Notes: generated by a model from the letters alone, not told the origin. A stretch of 64,000 nucleotides of DNA from an uncultured Lachnospiraceae bacterium (GCA_944381485.1 CALWLI010000039.1:1-64000); one strand, 5' to 3'. Counted from the stretch's first letter, positions 41,314 to 51,138 are shown. A program made the numbers and translations.

Positions 41314-42167
41314 TAGAGATGAGAGGAAAGGCGGTGTCCGACCGCATAAAGGAAGACATAGCCGAGAGCTTAGACGCAGTCATAAAAGCTCTCGGCAGGA
41401 AGCCGAGGCTTGAGATCATAAGGGTCGGAACAAACGAGGCCGACGCCTCCTATGGGAGATCCGCGATAAAAAAGGCGGAGGCTTTCGGCATGTCTGCAGG
41501 GCTTACTTCTTTTCCTTCAGACATATCTTACGAGAGCTTTGAGGAGCACATAAGAAAGAAGAGCAGGGATGAGGATGTGGACGGTATACTTGTGTTAAGG
41601 CCTCTTCCCCCTGAGCTTCTTGAAGCCGCAGAGAGAGGACTTTCACCTGATAAGGACCTTGACGGTATGACAGACATAAATATGTCAAGACTCTTTCAGG
41701 GACAGGAGGGAGGCTTTGCCCCCTGCACCGCCATGGCGGTCATGAGGCTCCTTGACTTTTACGGGGCGGATACTCACGGAAAGCATGTGGTTATAATAGG
41801 AAGAAGTCCTGTTGTGGGAAAGCCTCTGGCAATGCTCATGCTGTCAAGAGATGCCACTGTAACCGTATGCCATTCAAAGACCGGTGAGGATATTTTGAGG
41901 GAGCAGCTCAGCTCTGCTGATATAATATGCACCGCCGTGGGAAAGGCTGAATTTTTGGGCCCCGAGTACATAAAGGAGGGAGCTGTAATAGTGGACTGCG
42001 GCATAAATGTGTCCGAGGAGGGAAAGCTCTGCGGCGATGTGGACTATGAAGCTGTAAAGGAAAAATGTCTTATGATAAGCCCTGTGCCGGGAGGCCTTGG
42101 AGCCGTGACCACCGCCGTGCTTTGCGAGAACCTTTTTAAGGCTGCCCGAATAAAGGTGGGCAAATGA
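41310..42167 (+). CDS. folD: Bifunctional methylenetetrahydrofolate dehydrogenase/cyclohydrolase
   Basis: 285 residues, full length. DASYGRSAIKKAEAFG contains the catalytic Lys in an altered context (usual form is Y-x-x-x-K). VLRPLPPEL replaces the common VQLPLP. PCTAMAVMRLL replaces PCTPxG, and GRSPVVGKPLAMLML is the NADP loop. It interconverts methylene-, methenyl- and formyl-THF. The two changes from consensus deserve attention but the fold is certain. The start overlaps the FchA stop. ATG 41319 is an alternative start three codons in. Confidence 0.92.
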   Translation: MIEMRGKAVSDRIKEDIAESLDAVIKALGRKPRLEIIRVGTNEADASYGRSAIKKAEAFGMSAGLTSFPSDISYESFEEHIRKKSRDEDVDGILVLRPLPPELLEAAERGLSPDKDLDGMTDINMSRLFQGQEGGFAPCTAMAVMRLLDFYGADTHGKHVVIIGRSPVVGKPLAMLMLSRDATVTVCHSKTGEDILREQLSSADIICTAVGKAEFLGPEYIKEGAVIVDCGINVSEEGKLCGDVDYEAVKEKCLMISPVPGGLGAVTTAVLCENLFKAARIKVGK

Positions 42168-42175
42168 TTTTTTTC

Positions 42176-42204
42176 TTGCCCGGAGTCAGCGCATTTGATA
42201 TACT
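42176..42204 (+). promoter_or_regulatory. Promoter of the SEC-C/Hsp33 gene pair
   Basis: TTGCCC (42176-42181), 17-bp spacer ending in TGA, TATACT (42199-42204); extended -10 form. A second, closer TTGACA at 42217-42222 has only a poor -10. Confidence 0.55.
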
Positions 42205-42260
42205 GTATAAGGTTTTTTGACAAAAACAATATTAATATTCAGATATAAGGAGATATAAAA

Positions 42261-42773
42261 ATGACTTTACTTGAGAATTGGAGAGAGAAGGCATACGGAG
42301 AGGGTATGGACAGGAAGGCCCAGGAAAAGCTCTGGACAGATTATTTTATGACCGAGAAGGGCATATATGAGAAGCTTCTTTCCGAGCCTGAGACTGTTGT
42401 CGAGGGAAGCGTAAAGGAGCTTGCCGAGAAGTACGGAACAGATATTCAGACCATGACAGGTTTCCTGGACGGAATAAACGAGTCTTTAAAGGGATATGAG
42501 AACCCTATCGAGACCATGGACGAGGATACCGTGGTAAAGATAGAGATAGATCCCGAGAAGCTCTACTACAACATGGTAGATGCAAAGGCCAACTGGCTCT
42601 ATGAGCTTCCCCAGTGGAAGGACATCCTTTCAGATGAGAAGAGGGAGGAGCTCTACAAAAAGTGCAAGGCTTCAGGAACCGTGAGAAGAGTGGGAAGAAA
42701 GGTTTACCCCAACGATCCCTGCCCTTGCGGAAGCGGCAAGAAGTACAAAAAGTGCTGCGGAAAGAACGCTTAA
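42261..42773 (+). CDS. SEC-C metal-binding motif protein
   Basis: 170 residues. The C-terminus is a SEC-C zinc motif, [16 protein letters not shown], the same motif that ends SecA. The rest is mostly alpha-helical and acidic with no recognised domain. The motif binds zinc and often mediates contact with SecB or ribosome-linked partners. It is transcribed from its own promoter and followed after 26 bases by hslO, so both may belong to a protein-quality group. Function is otherwise unknown. Confidence 0.8.
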   Translation: MTLLENWREKAYGEGMDRKAQEKLWTDYFMTEKGIYEKLLSEPETVVEGSVKELAEKYGTDIQTMTGFLDGINESLKGYENPIETMDEDTVVKIEIDPEKLYYNMVDAKANWLYELPQWKDILSDEKREELYKKCKASGTVRRVGRKVYPNDPCPCGSGKKYKKCCGKNA

Positions 42774-42799
42774 AAAGAATGCCTGATAAGGGAGAAAAG

Positions 42800-43693
42800 A
42801 TGTCTGCCGATACAAACAGAGATTATATCATAAGGGCCACTGCGGCTGAGGGAGAGATAAGAGCCTTTGCTCTCACCGCGGCCGATACAGTGGAGGAGGC
42901 AAGGAGAGCCCACAACACATCTCCGGTGGCCACTGCAGCTCTGGGAAGGCTTATGATGGCTGCGGTGATGATGGGAGTTGATATGAAGGGGGATAAGGAC
43001 CTTATCACTCTCAAGATAAATTGCGACGGTCCCATAGGAGGACTGCTTGCGACAGCTGACTCAAAGGGCCATGTAAAGGGCTATGTAAACAATCCTGAGG
43101 TGCTTCTTCCCGCAAACGAGCTGGGAAAGCTTGATGTTGGAGGAGCCCTTTCCGGCGGAGTCTTAAATGTCATAAAGGATATAGGCTTAAAGGAGCCCTA
43201 TGTGGGGCAGACTATGCTCACAACAGGAGAGATAGCAGAGGATCTCACCTACTATTTTGCAGCTTCGGAGCAGGTGCCCTCTGCGGTTGCTCTTGGGGTG
43301 CTCATGAACAGGGAGAACACCGTAAGGCGGGCAGGAGGATTTATCATACAGCTCCTTCCGGGGGCTTCCGATGAGATAGCCCAAAAGCTTGAGGACAGGC
43401 TTAAACACATATCTTCCATAACTTCCATGCTGGATGAGGGGATGAGCCCTGAGGATATACTGAGGCTGGTGCTTGAAGGCTTTGGCCCTGAGATAAACTC
43501 AAGGACAGACTGCAGCTTCCTGTGCAACTGCTCAAAGGAGAGAGTGGAGAAAGCCCTCATAAGCATAGGCAAAAAGGATATTGAAGAGATGATATCCGAC
43601 GGAAAGCCTGTGGAGGTGAGCTGCCATTTCTGCGGAAAGAAGTATGAGTTTTCACTGACGGAGCTCAAAGCGCTCTATGACAGGGCAAAATAG
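42800..43693 (+). CDS. hslO: 33 kDa redox-regulated chaperone Hsp33
   Basis: 297 residues. DYIIRATAAEGEIRAFA opens the family. The C-terminal zinc switch is complete: C-x-C in FLCNCSKERV and C-x2-C in CHFCGKKYEF. Oxidation of these Cys releases zinc and activates the holdase chaperone under peroxide and heat stress. Three in-frame starts exist; ATG 42800 has AAGGGAG five bases before it and gives the usual N-terminus, whereas ATG 42779 has none. It fits the oxidative-defence theme of an anaerobe. Confidence 0.92.
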   Translation: MSADTNRDYIIRATAAEGEIRAFALTAADTVEEARRAHNTSPVATAALGRLMMAAVMMGVDMKGDKDLITLKINCDGPIGGLLATADSKGHVKGYVNNPEVLLPANELGKLDVGGALSGGVLNVIKDIGLKEPYVGQTMLTTGEIAEDLTYYFAASEQVPSAVALGVLMNRENTVRRAGGFIIQLLPGASDEIAQKLEDRLKHISSITSMLDEGMSPEDILRLVLEGFGPEINSRTDCSFLCNCSKERVEKALISIGKKDIEEMISDGKPVEVSCHFCGKKYEFSLTELKALYDRAK

Positions 43694-43761
43694 AGGCGGG
43701 TATTTATCAATTTAATACATAAAGCTTCAGTTTTCGACTTGATATTTGTTTAACAAGGTAC

Positions 43762-43790
43762 TTGAAAAAATACAAAATAGAAGGTAAGAT
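43762..43790 (+). promoter_or_regulatory. Promoter of gap
   Basis: TTGAAA (43762-43767), 17-bp spacer, TAAGAT (43785-43790). A leader of about 45 bases follows with GAGGAGG before ATG 43844. Confidence 0.5.
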
Positions 43791-43843
43791 AATAGCTGAC
43801 TGTAAACGATAATTATTTTAGTCCATAGAGGAGGAAATAAAAA

Positions 43844-44878
43844 ATGGCAGTTAAAGTTGCAATTAACGGATTCGGACGTATCGGACGTCTTGCATTTCGT
43901 CAGATGTTCGAGGCTGAGGGAACAGACATCGTAGCTATCAACGATCTCACAGATCCCAAGATGCTTGCAAATTTGCTTAAGTATGATTCATCACAGGGAA
44001 GATACGCACTCTGCGACAAGGTATCTGCAGGTGAGGACAGCATCACTGTTGACGGAAAGACAATAAAGATCTATAAGGAGCCCGATGCTTCAAAGCTTCC
44101 TTGGGGAGAGCTTGGAGTTGACGTTGTTCTTGAGTGTACAGGTTTCTACTGCTCAAAGGCAAAGGCACAGGCTCATATCGATGCCGGAGCAAAGAAGGTA
44201 GTTATCTCAGCTCCCGCAGGAAATGACCTTCCCACCATAGTTTACAATGTAAACCATGAGACTCTCACAGAGAATGACAACATCATCTCAGCTGCATCAT
44301 GCACAACAAACTGCCTCGCACCTATGGCTAAGGCACTCAACGATTTCGCTCCCATCCAATCCGGAATCATGGCTACTATCCATGCATACACAGGAGACCA
44401 GATGGTTCTCGACGGACCCCACAGAAAGGGTGATCTCAGAAGAGCAAGAGCTGCCGCTGTAAATATAGTTCCCAACTCAACAGGAGCTGCAAAGGCTATC
44501 GGACTTGTTATTCCCGAGCTTGCAGGAAAGCTTATCGGAGCTGCACAGAGAGTACCTGTTCCCACAGGTTCAACAACTCTCCTCTTCGCTGTAGTTAAAG
44601 GAAACGGCAAGGAGATCACAGTTGACTCCATCAATGCCGCTATGAAGGCTGCTTCAGAGAAGATCCCCGAGACTTACGGATACAATGAGGATATGATCGT
44701 ATCTTCAGACGTTATCGGAATGACCTACGGATCACTCTTTGACGCTACTCAGACCATGGTATCAAAGGTTGCTGATGACCTCTATGAGGTTCAGGTGGTT
44801 TCATGGTACGACAATGAGAACTCCTACACATCACAGATGGTAAGGACTATCAAGTACTTCGAGAAGTTTGTAAAGTAA
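43844..44878 (+). CDS. gap: Glyceraldehyde-3-phosphate dehydrogenase
   Basis: 344 residues, type [22 protein letters not shown] is the NAD-binding start, [15 protein letters not shown] holds the catalytic Cys, and IHAYTGDQM the His that activates it. It forms 1,3-bisphosphoglycerate and NADH in glycolysis. Codon choice shifts here to CTC, ATC, GCA and CGT against the AGA/ATA bias around it, typical of very high expression. It has its own promoter and a strong terminator, so pgk probably has partial independent control. Confidence 0.97.
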   Translation: MAVKVAINGFGRIGRLAFRQMFEAEGTDIVAINDLTDPKMLANLLKYDSSQGRYALCDKVSAGEDSITVDGKTIKIYKEPDASKLPWGELGVDVVLECTGFYCSKAKAQAHIDAGAKKVVISAPAGNDLPTIVYNVNHETLTENDNIISAASCTTNCLAPMAKALNDFAPIQSGIMATIHAYTGDQMVLDGPHRKGDLRRARAAAVNIVPNSTGAAKAIGLVIPELAGKLIGAAQRVPVPTGSTTLLFAVVKGNGKEITVDSINAAMKAASEKIPETYGYNEDMIVSSDVIGMTYGSLFDATQTMVSKVADDLYEVQVVSWYDNENSYTSQMVRTIKYFEKFVK

Positions 44879-44905
44879 TCATAGACAAATAATACGAGTT
44901 TTTTC

Positions 44906-44941
44906 AGGGCTCGGGGCCTTCGGGCTTCGAGCCCTTTTTTC
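44906..44941 (+). terminator. Strong intrinsic terminator after gap
   Basis: AGGGCTCG (44906-44913) pairs with CGAGCCCT (44928-44935), with an inner GGCC/GGCT helix on a TTCG tetraloop, and runs directly into six Ts. Confidence 0.88.
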
Positions 44942-45005
44942 AGGATAATAAAATTAAGGCGCCCCGGGCGGTGCCTGAAAAAGAGATCCGAAGGGAGATA
45001 CAAAA

Positions 45006-46217
45006 ATGGCAAAGTTAAATAAAAAATCAGTAGACGACCTCAATGTAAAGGGCAAGAGAGTCCTTGTAAGATGCGACTTCAATGTTCCCTTAAAGGAGGG
45101 AAAGATCACAGATGAGAACCGTATAGTTGCGGCTCTTCCCACAATAAAGAAGCTTATAAATGACGGCGGAAAGGTGATCCTCTGCTCACACCTGGGAAAA
45201 CCCAAGGGAGAGCCCAAGCCCGAGCTTTCACTTGCTCCCGTAGCTGTAAGGCTTTCAGAGCTTCTGGGAAAGGAAGTAAAGTTTGCTGCCGACAACGAGG
45301 TGGTAGGACCCAATGCCAAGGCTGCGGTTGCCGCTATGAATGACGGTGATGTAGTTCTTCTTGAGAACACACGTTACAGAAAAGAGGAGACAAAGAACGA
45401 GGACAATTTCTCAGAGGAGCTGGCTTCGCTCTGCGATGTCTATGTTGACGATGCCTTCGGAACAGCTCACAGGGCACACTGCTCAAATGTGGGTGTTACA
45501 AAGTTTGTGAAGGAGTCAGCTGTGGGCTACCTTATGCAGAAGGAGATAGAGTTCTTGGGAAATGCTGTTGAGAACCCTGAGAGACCCTTTGTTGCAATCC
45601 TCGGAGGAGCAAAGGTTGCGGACAAGCTGAACGTTATCTCCAACCTTCTTGAGAAGTGTGATACTCTCATAATCGGCGGAGGAATGGCATTTACCTTCCT
45701 CAAGGCCAAGGGCTACAATGTGGGAACATCCCTTGTTGACGACACAAAGATCGACTACTGCAAGGAGATGATGGAGAAGGCTGAGAAGCTTGGAAAGAAG
45801 CTCCTTCTCCCCGTTGACGCTGTAGTGGCAAAGGCCTTCCCCGATCCCATTGATGCGGCTATAGAGACTGCCGTATATGGGGCTGACAAAATGCCTGAGG
45901 GTGAGATGGGACTTGACATCGGACCTGAGACCATGAAGCTCTATGCCGAGGCTGTAAAGAGCGCAAAGACAGTTGTATGGAACGGACCTATGGGCGTGTT
46001 TGAGAATCCCGAGCTGGCAAAGGGTACCATCGCTGTGGCAAAGGCTCTTGCAGAGACAGATGCCACCACCATCATAGGCGGCGGAGATTCGGCTGCAGCT
46101 GTAAATACTCTGGGCTTCGGAGACAAGATGACTCACATCTCCACAGGCGGAGGAGCATCACTTGAGTTCCTTGAGGGAAAAGAGATGCCGGGCGTTGCAG
46201 CTGTAAACGATAAATAA
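45006..46217 (+). CDS. pgk: Phosphoglycerate kinase
   Basis: 403 residues. [19 protein letters not shown] and the nucleotide loop [13 protein letters not shown] are standard blocks. [34 protein letters not shown] is present in pieces and closes the hinge. It makes ATP from 1,3-bisphosphoglycerate. Leader DNA forms a GGCGCC/GGTGCC hairpin just before the AGGGAG ribosome site. The middle gene of gap-pgk-tpiA, with the same high-expression codon style. Confidence 0.97.
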   Translation: MAKLNKKSVDDLNVKGKRVLVRCDFNVPLKEGKITDENRIVAALPTIKKLINDGGKVILCSHLGKPKGEPKPELSLAPVAVRLSELLGKEVKFAADNEVVGPNAKAAVAAMNDGDVVLLENTRYRKEETKNEDNFSEELASLCDVYVDDAFGTAHRAHCSNVGVTKFVKESAVGYLMQKEIEFLGNAVENPERPFVAILGGAKVADKLNVISNLLEKCDTLIIGGGMAFTFLKAKGYNVGTSLVDDTKIDYCKEMMEKAEKLGKKLLLPVDAVVAKAFPDPIDAAIETAVYGADKMPEGEMGLDIGPETMKLYAEAVKSAKTVVWNGPMGVFENPELAKGTIAVAKALAETDATTIIGGGDSAAAVNTLGFGDKMTHISTGGGASLEFLEGKEMPGVAAVNDK

Positions 46218-46236
46218 TAATATTAATGTCCGATAT

Positions 46237-46304
46237 GAAAAACTCCTTTGTTCGGCTCGGCTTACCGCTTCGCTGAAAGCCTCTCCGAGCTAAAGGAGAT
46301 TTTC
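46237..46304 (+). other. Long imperfect hairpin between pgk and tpiA
   Basis: CTCCTTT (46243-46249) pairs with AAAGGAG (46292-46298) and GCTCGG (46255-46260) with CCGAGC (46285-46290), with outer GAAAA/TTTTC pairing. The loop is large and no T-run of normal length follows, so it may be a processing or stability element more than a terminator. Confidence 0.5.
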
Positions 46305-46360
46305 CTTGTGAGTAGGAATTCTATAGAAGACAAATTCATGAAATTATCAGGAGAGAGAAG

Positions 46361-47107
46361 ATGAGAAGAAAGATTATTGCGGGCAACTGGAAGATGAACA
46401 TGACTCCCTCGGAGGCGGTAAAGCTTGTTGAGGAGCTTAAGCCCCTTGTGAAAAATGAGGAGGCGGACGTTGTATTCTGCGTTCCCGCTATAGACATAGT
46501 GCCTGTGGTTGAGGCTGTGAAGGGCTCAAACATAGAGGTCGGAGCTGAAAATATGTACTTTGAGGAGAAGGGAGCCTACACAGGCGAGATCTCTCCCGCA
46601 ATGCTTACAGACGCAGGAGTAAAGTACGTTATTCTAGGCCATTCCGAGAGAAGAGAGTACTTCCATGAGACTGACGAGGACATCAACAAGAAGATGAAGA
46701 AGGCTTTTGAGCACGGACTTACCCCCATCATGTGCTGCGGAGAGAGCCTTACCCAGAGGGAGCAGGGCATCACCATCGATTGGATAAGACAGCAGGTAAA
46801 GATAGGATTTCAGGGAATACCTGCAGCAGACGCCGCCAAGGCTGTCATAGCCTATGAGCCTATCTGGGCAATAGGAACAGGAAAGACTGCTACTACAGAG
46901 CAGGCCGAGGAGGTCTGCAAGGCTATCCGCGAGTGCATAGCTGAGGTTTATGATGAGGCAACCGCAGAGGCCATCCGTATCCAGTACGGCGGTTCCGTAA
47001 ATGCCGGAAACGCTGCAGAGCTTTTCGCTCAGCCTGATATCGACGGCGGCCTTGTAGGCGGAGCTTCCCTTAAGGCGGACTTCGGCAAGGTGGTCTGCTA
47101 TAAATAG
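46361..47107 (+). CDS. tpiA: Triosephosphate isomerase
   Basis: 248 residues. IAGNWKMN holds Asn/Lys of the active site, LGHSERR the catalytic His, [14 protein letters not shown] the catalytic Glu, and YGGSVNAGN the phosphate loop; all intact. It interconverts dihydroxyacetone phosphate and glyceraldehyde 3-phosphate, so it also links the acid-sugar pathway product to glycolysis. AGGAGAG precedes the ATG. Last gene of the glycolytic set, closed by a terminator at 47202. Confidence 0.97.
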   Translation: MRRKIIAGNWKMNMTPSEAVKLVEELKPLVKNEEADVVFCVPAIDIVPVVEAVKGSNIEVGAENMYFEEKGAYTGEISPAMLTDAGVKYVILGHSERREYFHETDEDINKKMKKAFEHGLTPIMCCGESLTQREQGITIDWIRQQVKIGFQGIPAADAAKAVIAYEPIWAIGTGKTATTEQAEEVCKAIRECIAEVYDEATAEAIRIQYGGSVNAGNAAELFAQPDIDGGLVGGASLKADFGKVVCYK

Positions 47108-47173
47108 TAAAATATAAATCATAATATATAAAGTAAAATACAAACAGTAAAATACAAACAGTAAAATATAAAA
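47106..47173. repeat. 14-bp tandem repeats downstream of tpiA
   Basis: AGTAAAATACAAAC occurs at 47132-47145 and 47146-47159 without change, with one near copy at 47160-47173 (AGTAAAATATAAAA). A fourth (AGTAAAATATAAAT) overlaps the tpiA stop codon at 47106. Only AT-rich, no coding content. Confidence 0.7.
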
Positions 47174-47201
47174 AGACCCGTTGTAAGTAAAACTGATATA
47201 T

Positions 47202-47236
47202 ACCCTCTTTGCCGGACAACCGGCAAGGAGGGTTTT
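47202..47236 (+). terminator. Intrinsic terminator after tpiA
   Basis: ACCCTC plus TTGCCGG pair with CCGGCAA plus GAGGGT around ACAA, with one internal mismatch, then TTTT. Confidence 0.85.
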
Positions 47237-47489
47237 GTCATATGCGGTATTCATATGAGTATAAGACTTACGGCGGGCTTTTTTTACTTGTCAAATTGAC
47301 GCTTTGGCGGGATCAATGCAGTGACAAAATTTAGATGGTGGGGCCAATATTATTAAATGATTAACATAGTTGTGAAAAATATATCAAAAATATCGTTATT
47401 TTTTATATAAAATAGTGCATTTTATACATATAGATGTTATATTGTATTAAGATAAATGCAATATTAATATGAGAAAGGGGGATATTTAG
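47237..47489. other. Non-coding stretch before the molybdenum hydroxylase operon
   Basis: About 250 bases with no gene; together with the repeats and terminator before it, the gap is 382 bases. It is AT-rich, with several TATA-like stretches (for example TTATATT near 47445) but no convincing -35/-10 pair. It must contain the promoter of the next operon, and an AAAGGGGG ribosome site lies at its end. Confidence 0.5.
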
Positions 47490-48353
47490 GTGAAATATAT
47501 TATTGCTGAATCTGTGGATGACGTGCTCAAGGCCTTTTCGGAGACCGAAGGAAAGGCAATGGTACTTGCAGGAGGAACAGATCTGGTTCTGGACGCCGAA
47601 TCCGGCAAGAAGCCTTCGGATGCATGGATCGATATAATGCGCATACCTGAATTGAGAGAGATCAGGGAGGAAGGCGGAAAGATCATCATCGGCTCTGCGG
47701 TTACTCTCACAGAGATAGCCCGATCAGAGCTTATCCGCAAGTACTATCCTTCTTTGGCCAAGGGGGCGGGGACAGTAGGTTCTCTGCAGATAAGAAATGC
47801 CGCTACTCTCACCGGAAACATCATAAGCGCACAGCCGGCAGCTGACGCCGCCATGGCTCTGGCACCCCTTGACCCGGAAATAGTTGTTGTGAGCGCTGAG
47901 GGAGAAAAGATACTCAATATGGAGGAGGCCTATGCGGGCTTCGGAAAGAGTGCCATAGACAGCTCAAAGGAGCTGGTGAAGGAGGTAAGGATAAGGATAC
48001 CGGAGGAGAATGAGAAGGCATCCTTTATACGTCTTGAGCTCAGAAAATCTCTTTCACTTCCCATGCTTAATGCCGCGGCTATGGCAAAGGTTGAGAACGG
48101 AGTCATAAAGTACATAAGGATAAATATGGCTCCTGTAGGAGTGGGCCCCAAGAGAGCGAGAGCCGCAGAGGAGTTCCTCACAGGAAAGGAGCTCAATGAG
48201 GCAAACGCCAAGGAAGCCGGACAGCTTGCCTTGAAGGATGCCAATCCCAGAAGCAATCCTCTGAGGGGAAGCAAGGAGTACAGGGAGGCTACACTTCCTG
48301 TAATAGTAGAGAGAGCTGTTATGGAAGTAGGATCACAGCTTGGACTTGTGTAG
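47490..48353 (+). CDS. Molybdenum hydroxylase FAD-binding subunit (CoxM/XdhB-like)
   Basis: 287 residues. The FAD-binding domain has AMVLAGGTDLVLD and LQIRNAATLTGNIISAQPAADAAMAL, split by the flavin pyrophosphate loop, and a C-terminal CO-dehydrogenase flavoprotein domain. It passes electrons from the iron-sulfur subunit to NAD or another acceptor. Start is GTG 47490, with AAAGGGGG eight bases before. First of a three-gene medium-small-large unit. Confidence 0.9.
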   Translation: MKYIIAESVDDVLKAFSETEGKAMVLAGGTDLVLDAESGKKPSDAWIDIMRIPELREIREEGGKIIIGSAVTLTEIARSELIRKYYPSLAKGAGTVGSLQIRNAATLTGNIISAQPAADAAMALAPLDPEIVVVSAEGEKILNMEEAYAGFGKSAIDSSKELVKEVRIRIPEENEKASFIRLELRKSLSLPMLNAAAMAKVENGVIKYIRINMAPVGVGPKRARAAEEFLTGKELNEANAKEAGQLALKDANPRSNPLRGSKEYREATLPVIVERAVMEVGSQLGLV

Positions 48354-48383
48354 TTTCAAAAATTCAGATACAGGGGGATAGAA

Positions 48384-48860
48384 ATGTCAGAGATATTGAA
48401 ATGTATCATAAATGGTGAAGAGATAGAAGCCTGTGTTGATCCCGAAATGAGGCTGGTGGATTTCATAAGAGAGAGGATGCATCTTACGGGAACAAAGATA
48501 GGCTGTAAAAAGGGTGAGTGCGGAGCCTGCACCATAATCATGGACGGCAACGCCGTAAACTCCTGCCTTCTTCCTGTTATGAGGGCTGAGGGCACAGTAA
48601 TACAGACCATAGAGGGAGTGGAGAAGGACGGAAGGCTCCATGTGATCCAGGAGGAATTCATAAACAAGGGAGCCATACAGTGCGGATTCTGTACTCCGGG
48701 AATGATAATGTCTTCAAAGGCGCTGCTTGATAAGAATCCTTCGCCTACTACAGACGAGGTAAAGGAAGCCCTTGGTGGAAATATTTGCAGATGCACAGGC
48801 TACAAGAAGATCGAGGAGGCTGTAATGTCTGCCGCAAAGCGCTTGAGAGAGGAGGCATAG
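48384..48860 (+). CDS. Molybdenum hydroxylase 2Fe-2S subunit (CoxS/XdhC-like)
   Basis: 158 residues carrying two [2Fe-2S] clusters. The plant-type cluster uses GCKKGECGACT and a later Cys in VNSC. The second, all-helical cluster uses QCGFCTPGM and ICRCTGY. All eight Cys are present. It carries electrons between the molybdopterin and FAD subunits. The ribosome site AGGGGGA is close before the ATG, and one base separates its stop from the large subunit start. Confidence 0.92.
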   Translation: MSEILKCIINGEEIEACVDPEMRLVDFIRERMHLTGTKIGCKKGECGACTIIMDGNAVNSCLLPVMRAEGTVIQTIEGVEKDGRLHVIQEEFINKGAIQCGFCTPGMIMSSKALLDKNPSPTTDEVKEALGGNICRCTGYKKIEEAVMSAAKRLREEA

Positions 48861-48861
48861 A

Positions 48862-51138
48862 ATGGAGAAATATGTAGGAAAAGATATACCGAGAAATGAC
48901 GGTTATGACAAGGCTACAGGAAGAGGCCTGTTCACACACGATATCTTTCTGCCCCATATGCTTTATGCCAAGGTTTTGAGAAGCCCCTATGCTCACGCAA
49001 GGGTAGTATCCATAGATACCTCAGAGGCGGAGAAGATGAAGGGCGTAAGAGCTGTTTGTACCTTTGAGAACACTACCTCAAAACTTTTTAACACTTCTGC
49101 GACCATGGTTACTACGAACCCCGGAGCGGAGCCTGTGAGAGACCAGACCGTATTTACCGGAGAGCCCAAATACATCGGAGATGAGATAGCGGCTGTGGCT
49201 GCGGATACGGAGAAGATAGCTGAGGAGGCTGTCAAGAAGATAAAGGTGGAGTATGAGGAGCTTCCCTATGTCCTCGATCCCCTTGAGGCTATAAAGGACG
49301 ATGCTCCCGATGTACAGCCGGAGCTTGCTCACAAGAAAAATATTTGCGGAGAGGTCATAGAGATCAACTTCGGAGATGTAAACAAGGGCTTTGAGGACGC
49401 CGAGGTCGTGGTTGACGCCTTTGTAAAGCTTCCCAGAGTAAAACAAGCCCAGATGGAGACTCATGCGGCAGTGGCAAGCTATAAGTCTGACGGCACCTTG
49501 GAGGTATACTCCACCACACAGACGCCTCATCCCACAAAGATGATAATCGCATATACCTTTGACCTTCCGGAGAGCAAGGTCCATGTAAAGAATCCTCCCT
49601 ATGTAGGCGGAGGCTTCGGAGTAAGGATAGGTATAAGCGGAAAGGCCGAGATGATAGCTACGGCTCTCACCATGAGGGCAAAGAGGCCTGTAAAATTTGT
49701 GTACACAAGAGCGGAGGATTTCCTCTACAGCGACACAAGACACGGCGGATACCTTAAGGGAAGACTTGGAGCAAAGAAGGACGGAACCTTCGTGGCTCTC
49801 GATACTACAGCATGGCTCAATACAGGAGCGTATGCGACCTTCGGAGTAGAGCTTCTGGGAGTTTGCGGAGCCTGCGGAACAGCGGGAACCTACCATGTGC
49901 CCAACCTTCACTATTCAGGCTATCCTGTATATACAAATCAGGAGACAGCGGGAGCCTTCAGAGGCTTCGGAACTCCTCAGGGAACCTTCATAGTTGAGAC
50001 TCTTGTGGATGCCATGGCAAAAAAGCTTGACATGGATCCCATAGAGCTTAGAAAGATGAACACTATGAAGGAGACTGATGACAACTGGTTCCCCTTCAGC
50101 CTTGGCTCCATAGGAGTAAACGAGTGCCTTGACAAGGCCGCCGCAGAGATAGGCTGGAAGGAGAAGAGGGGCAAGTGCAAGGAAGGAAAGATAAGGCGAG
50201 GCGTAGGTATTGCCTGCGGAACTCATGTAAGTAACGCCGCTCCTTTCTGTGTCGACTACAATGCCGTTACTTTGAGGATAGAGCAGGACGGCTCCATGGT
50301 GGTTCAGTCGGGAATACCCGAGATAGGTCCCGGATCCACTACAGCTCTCCTTCAGGTCACAGCTGACGAGATGGGAATAGACTTTGACAAGATCACCATG
50401 CAGTTCGGTGATACCAAGGCCGGTCCCTTTGATATAGGAAGCCATGCTACCCGTACACTCTACACAGTCAGCCAGGTAATAGACAAGGCTGCAAAGAAGC
50501 TTAAGGCGGATATCTTCGACTACACTGCTGAGCTTATGAAGATGGACAGAGAAGGCATGTATATGGAGGGCGGAGTGATAATCTCCGGAGACAAGAAGGT
50601 AGCTTTGAAGGATCTGGCATATGAGGCCCACCTCAGAGGAAAGCAGTTCATAGAGTCAGACAGCATGGTTCCTCCCAACTCCCTTCCCTGGTACGCTCAG
50701 GCTGCAGAGGTTGAGGTCGACATGGAGACAGGTATGGTCAAGGTCCTCAAGGTTGCAGCGGCTCACGATGTAGGAAAGGTGGTAAATCCCAGACTGGCAG
50801 AAGGCCAGATCGAGGGAGGCGTCATTCAGGGTGTAGGCTATGCCTGCCGTGAGGAGATGACTTATGTGGACGGAAAGGGCTTCTACAACAGCGGTTTCCA
50901 CAACTACATGCTTCCCACTGCCGACGATGTTCCCGAGGTGGTATCCATCCTTGTGGAGAGCAACGACCCTAAGGGGATTTACGGCATAAAGGGAATAGGA
51001 GAGGTTGGTGTCTGCCCTACAGCTCCCGCCATAGTATCAGCGGTGGAGGATGCAACAGGCATAAGATTCCACGAGATACCTATGACTCCCGGAAGAGTTC
51101 TTAAGGCCATAAAGGAGAAAGAGCAGGAGAGCGCATAA
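48862..51138 (+). CDS. Molybdenum hydroxylase large, molybdopterin-binding subunit (xanthine dehydrogenase family)
   Basis: 758 residues. VGGGFGVRIG and AGAFRGFGTPQ bind the cofactor, the latter of the xanthine/nicotinate type and unlike the AYRCSFR of CO dehydrogenase. GIGEVGVCPTAPAI carries the catalytic Glu region. The enzyme hydroxylates an N-heterocycle or aldehyde, but substrate is unassigned. Neither a selenium-dependent accessory gene nor purine degradation genes lie beside it. Codon use is adapted, suggesting good expression. Confidence 0.9.
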   Translation: MEKYVGKDIPRNDGYDKATGRGLFTHDIFLPHMLYAKVLRSPYAHARVVSIDTSEAEKMKGVRAVCTFENTTSKLFNTSATMVTTNPGAEPVRDQTVFTGEPKYIGDEIAAVAADTEKIAEEAVKKIKVEYEELPYVLDPLEAIKDDAPDVQPELAHKKNICGEVIEINFGDVNKGFEDAEVVVDAFVKLPRVKQAQMETHAAVASYKSDGTLEVYSTTQTPHPTKMIIAYTFDLPESKVHVKNPPYVGGGFGVRIGISGKAEMIATALTMRAKRPVKFVYTRAEDFLYSDTRHGGYLKGRLGAKKDGTFVALDTTAWLNTGAYATFGVELLGVCGACGTAGTYHVPNLHYSGYPVYTNQETAGAFRGFGTPQGTFIVETLVDAMAKKLDMDPIELRKMNTMKETDDNWFPFSLGSIGVNECLDKAAAEIGWKEKRGKCKEGKIRRGVGIACGTHVSNAAPFCVDYNAVTLRIEQDGSMVVQSGIPEIGPGSTTALLQVTADEMGIDFDKITMQFGDTKAGPFDIGSHATRTLYTVSQVIDKAAKKLKADIFDYTAELMKMDREGMYMEGGVIISGDKKVALKDLAYEAHLRGKQFIESDSMVPPNSLPWYAQAAEVEVDMETGMVKVLKVAAAHDVGKVVNPRLAEGQIEGGVIQGVGYACREEMTYVDGKGFYNSGFHNYMLPTADDVPEVVSILVESNDPKGIYGIKGIGEVGVCPTAPAIVSAVEDATGIRFHEIPMTPGRVLKAIKEKEQESA

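Noticed and set aside
47106..47173. CRISPR array
   Set aside because: The units are 14 bp, directly adjacent without spacers, and there are no cas genes.
49078..49911. 277-residue minus-strand open frame
   Set aside because: It is a shadow of the molybdenum hydroxylase large subunit, caused by its codon bias. No ribosome site or family motif.
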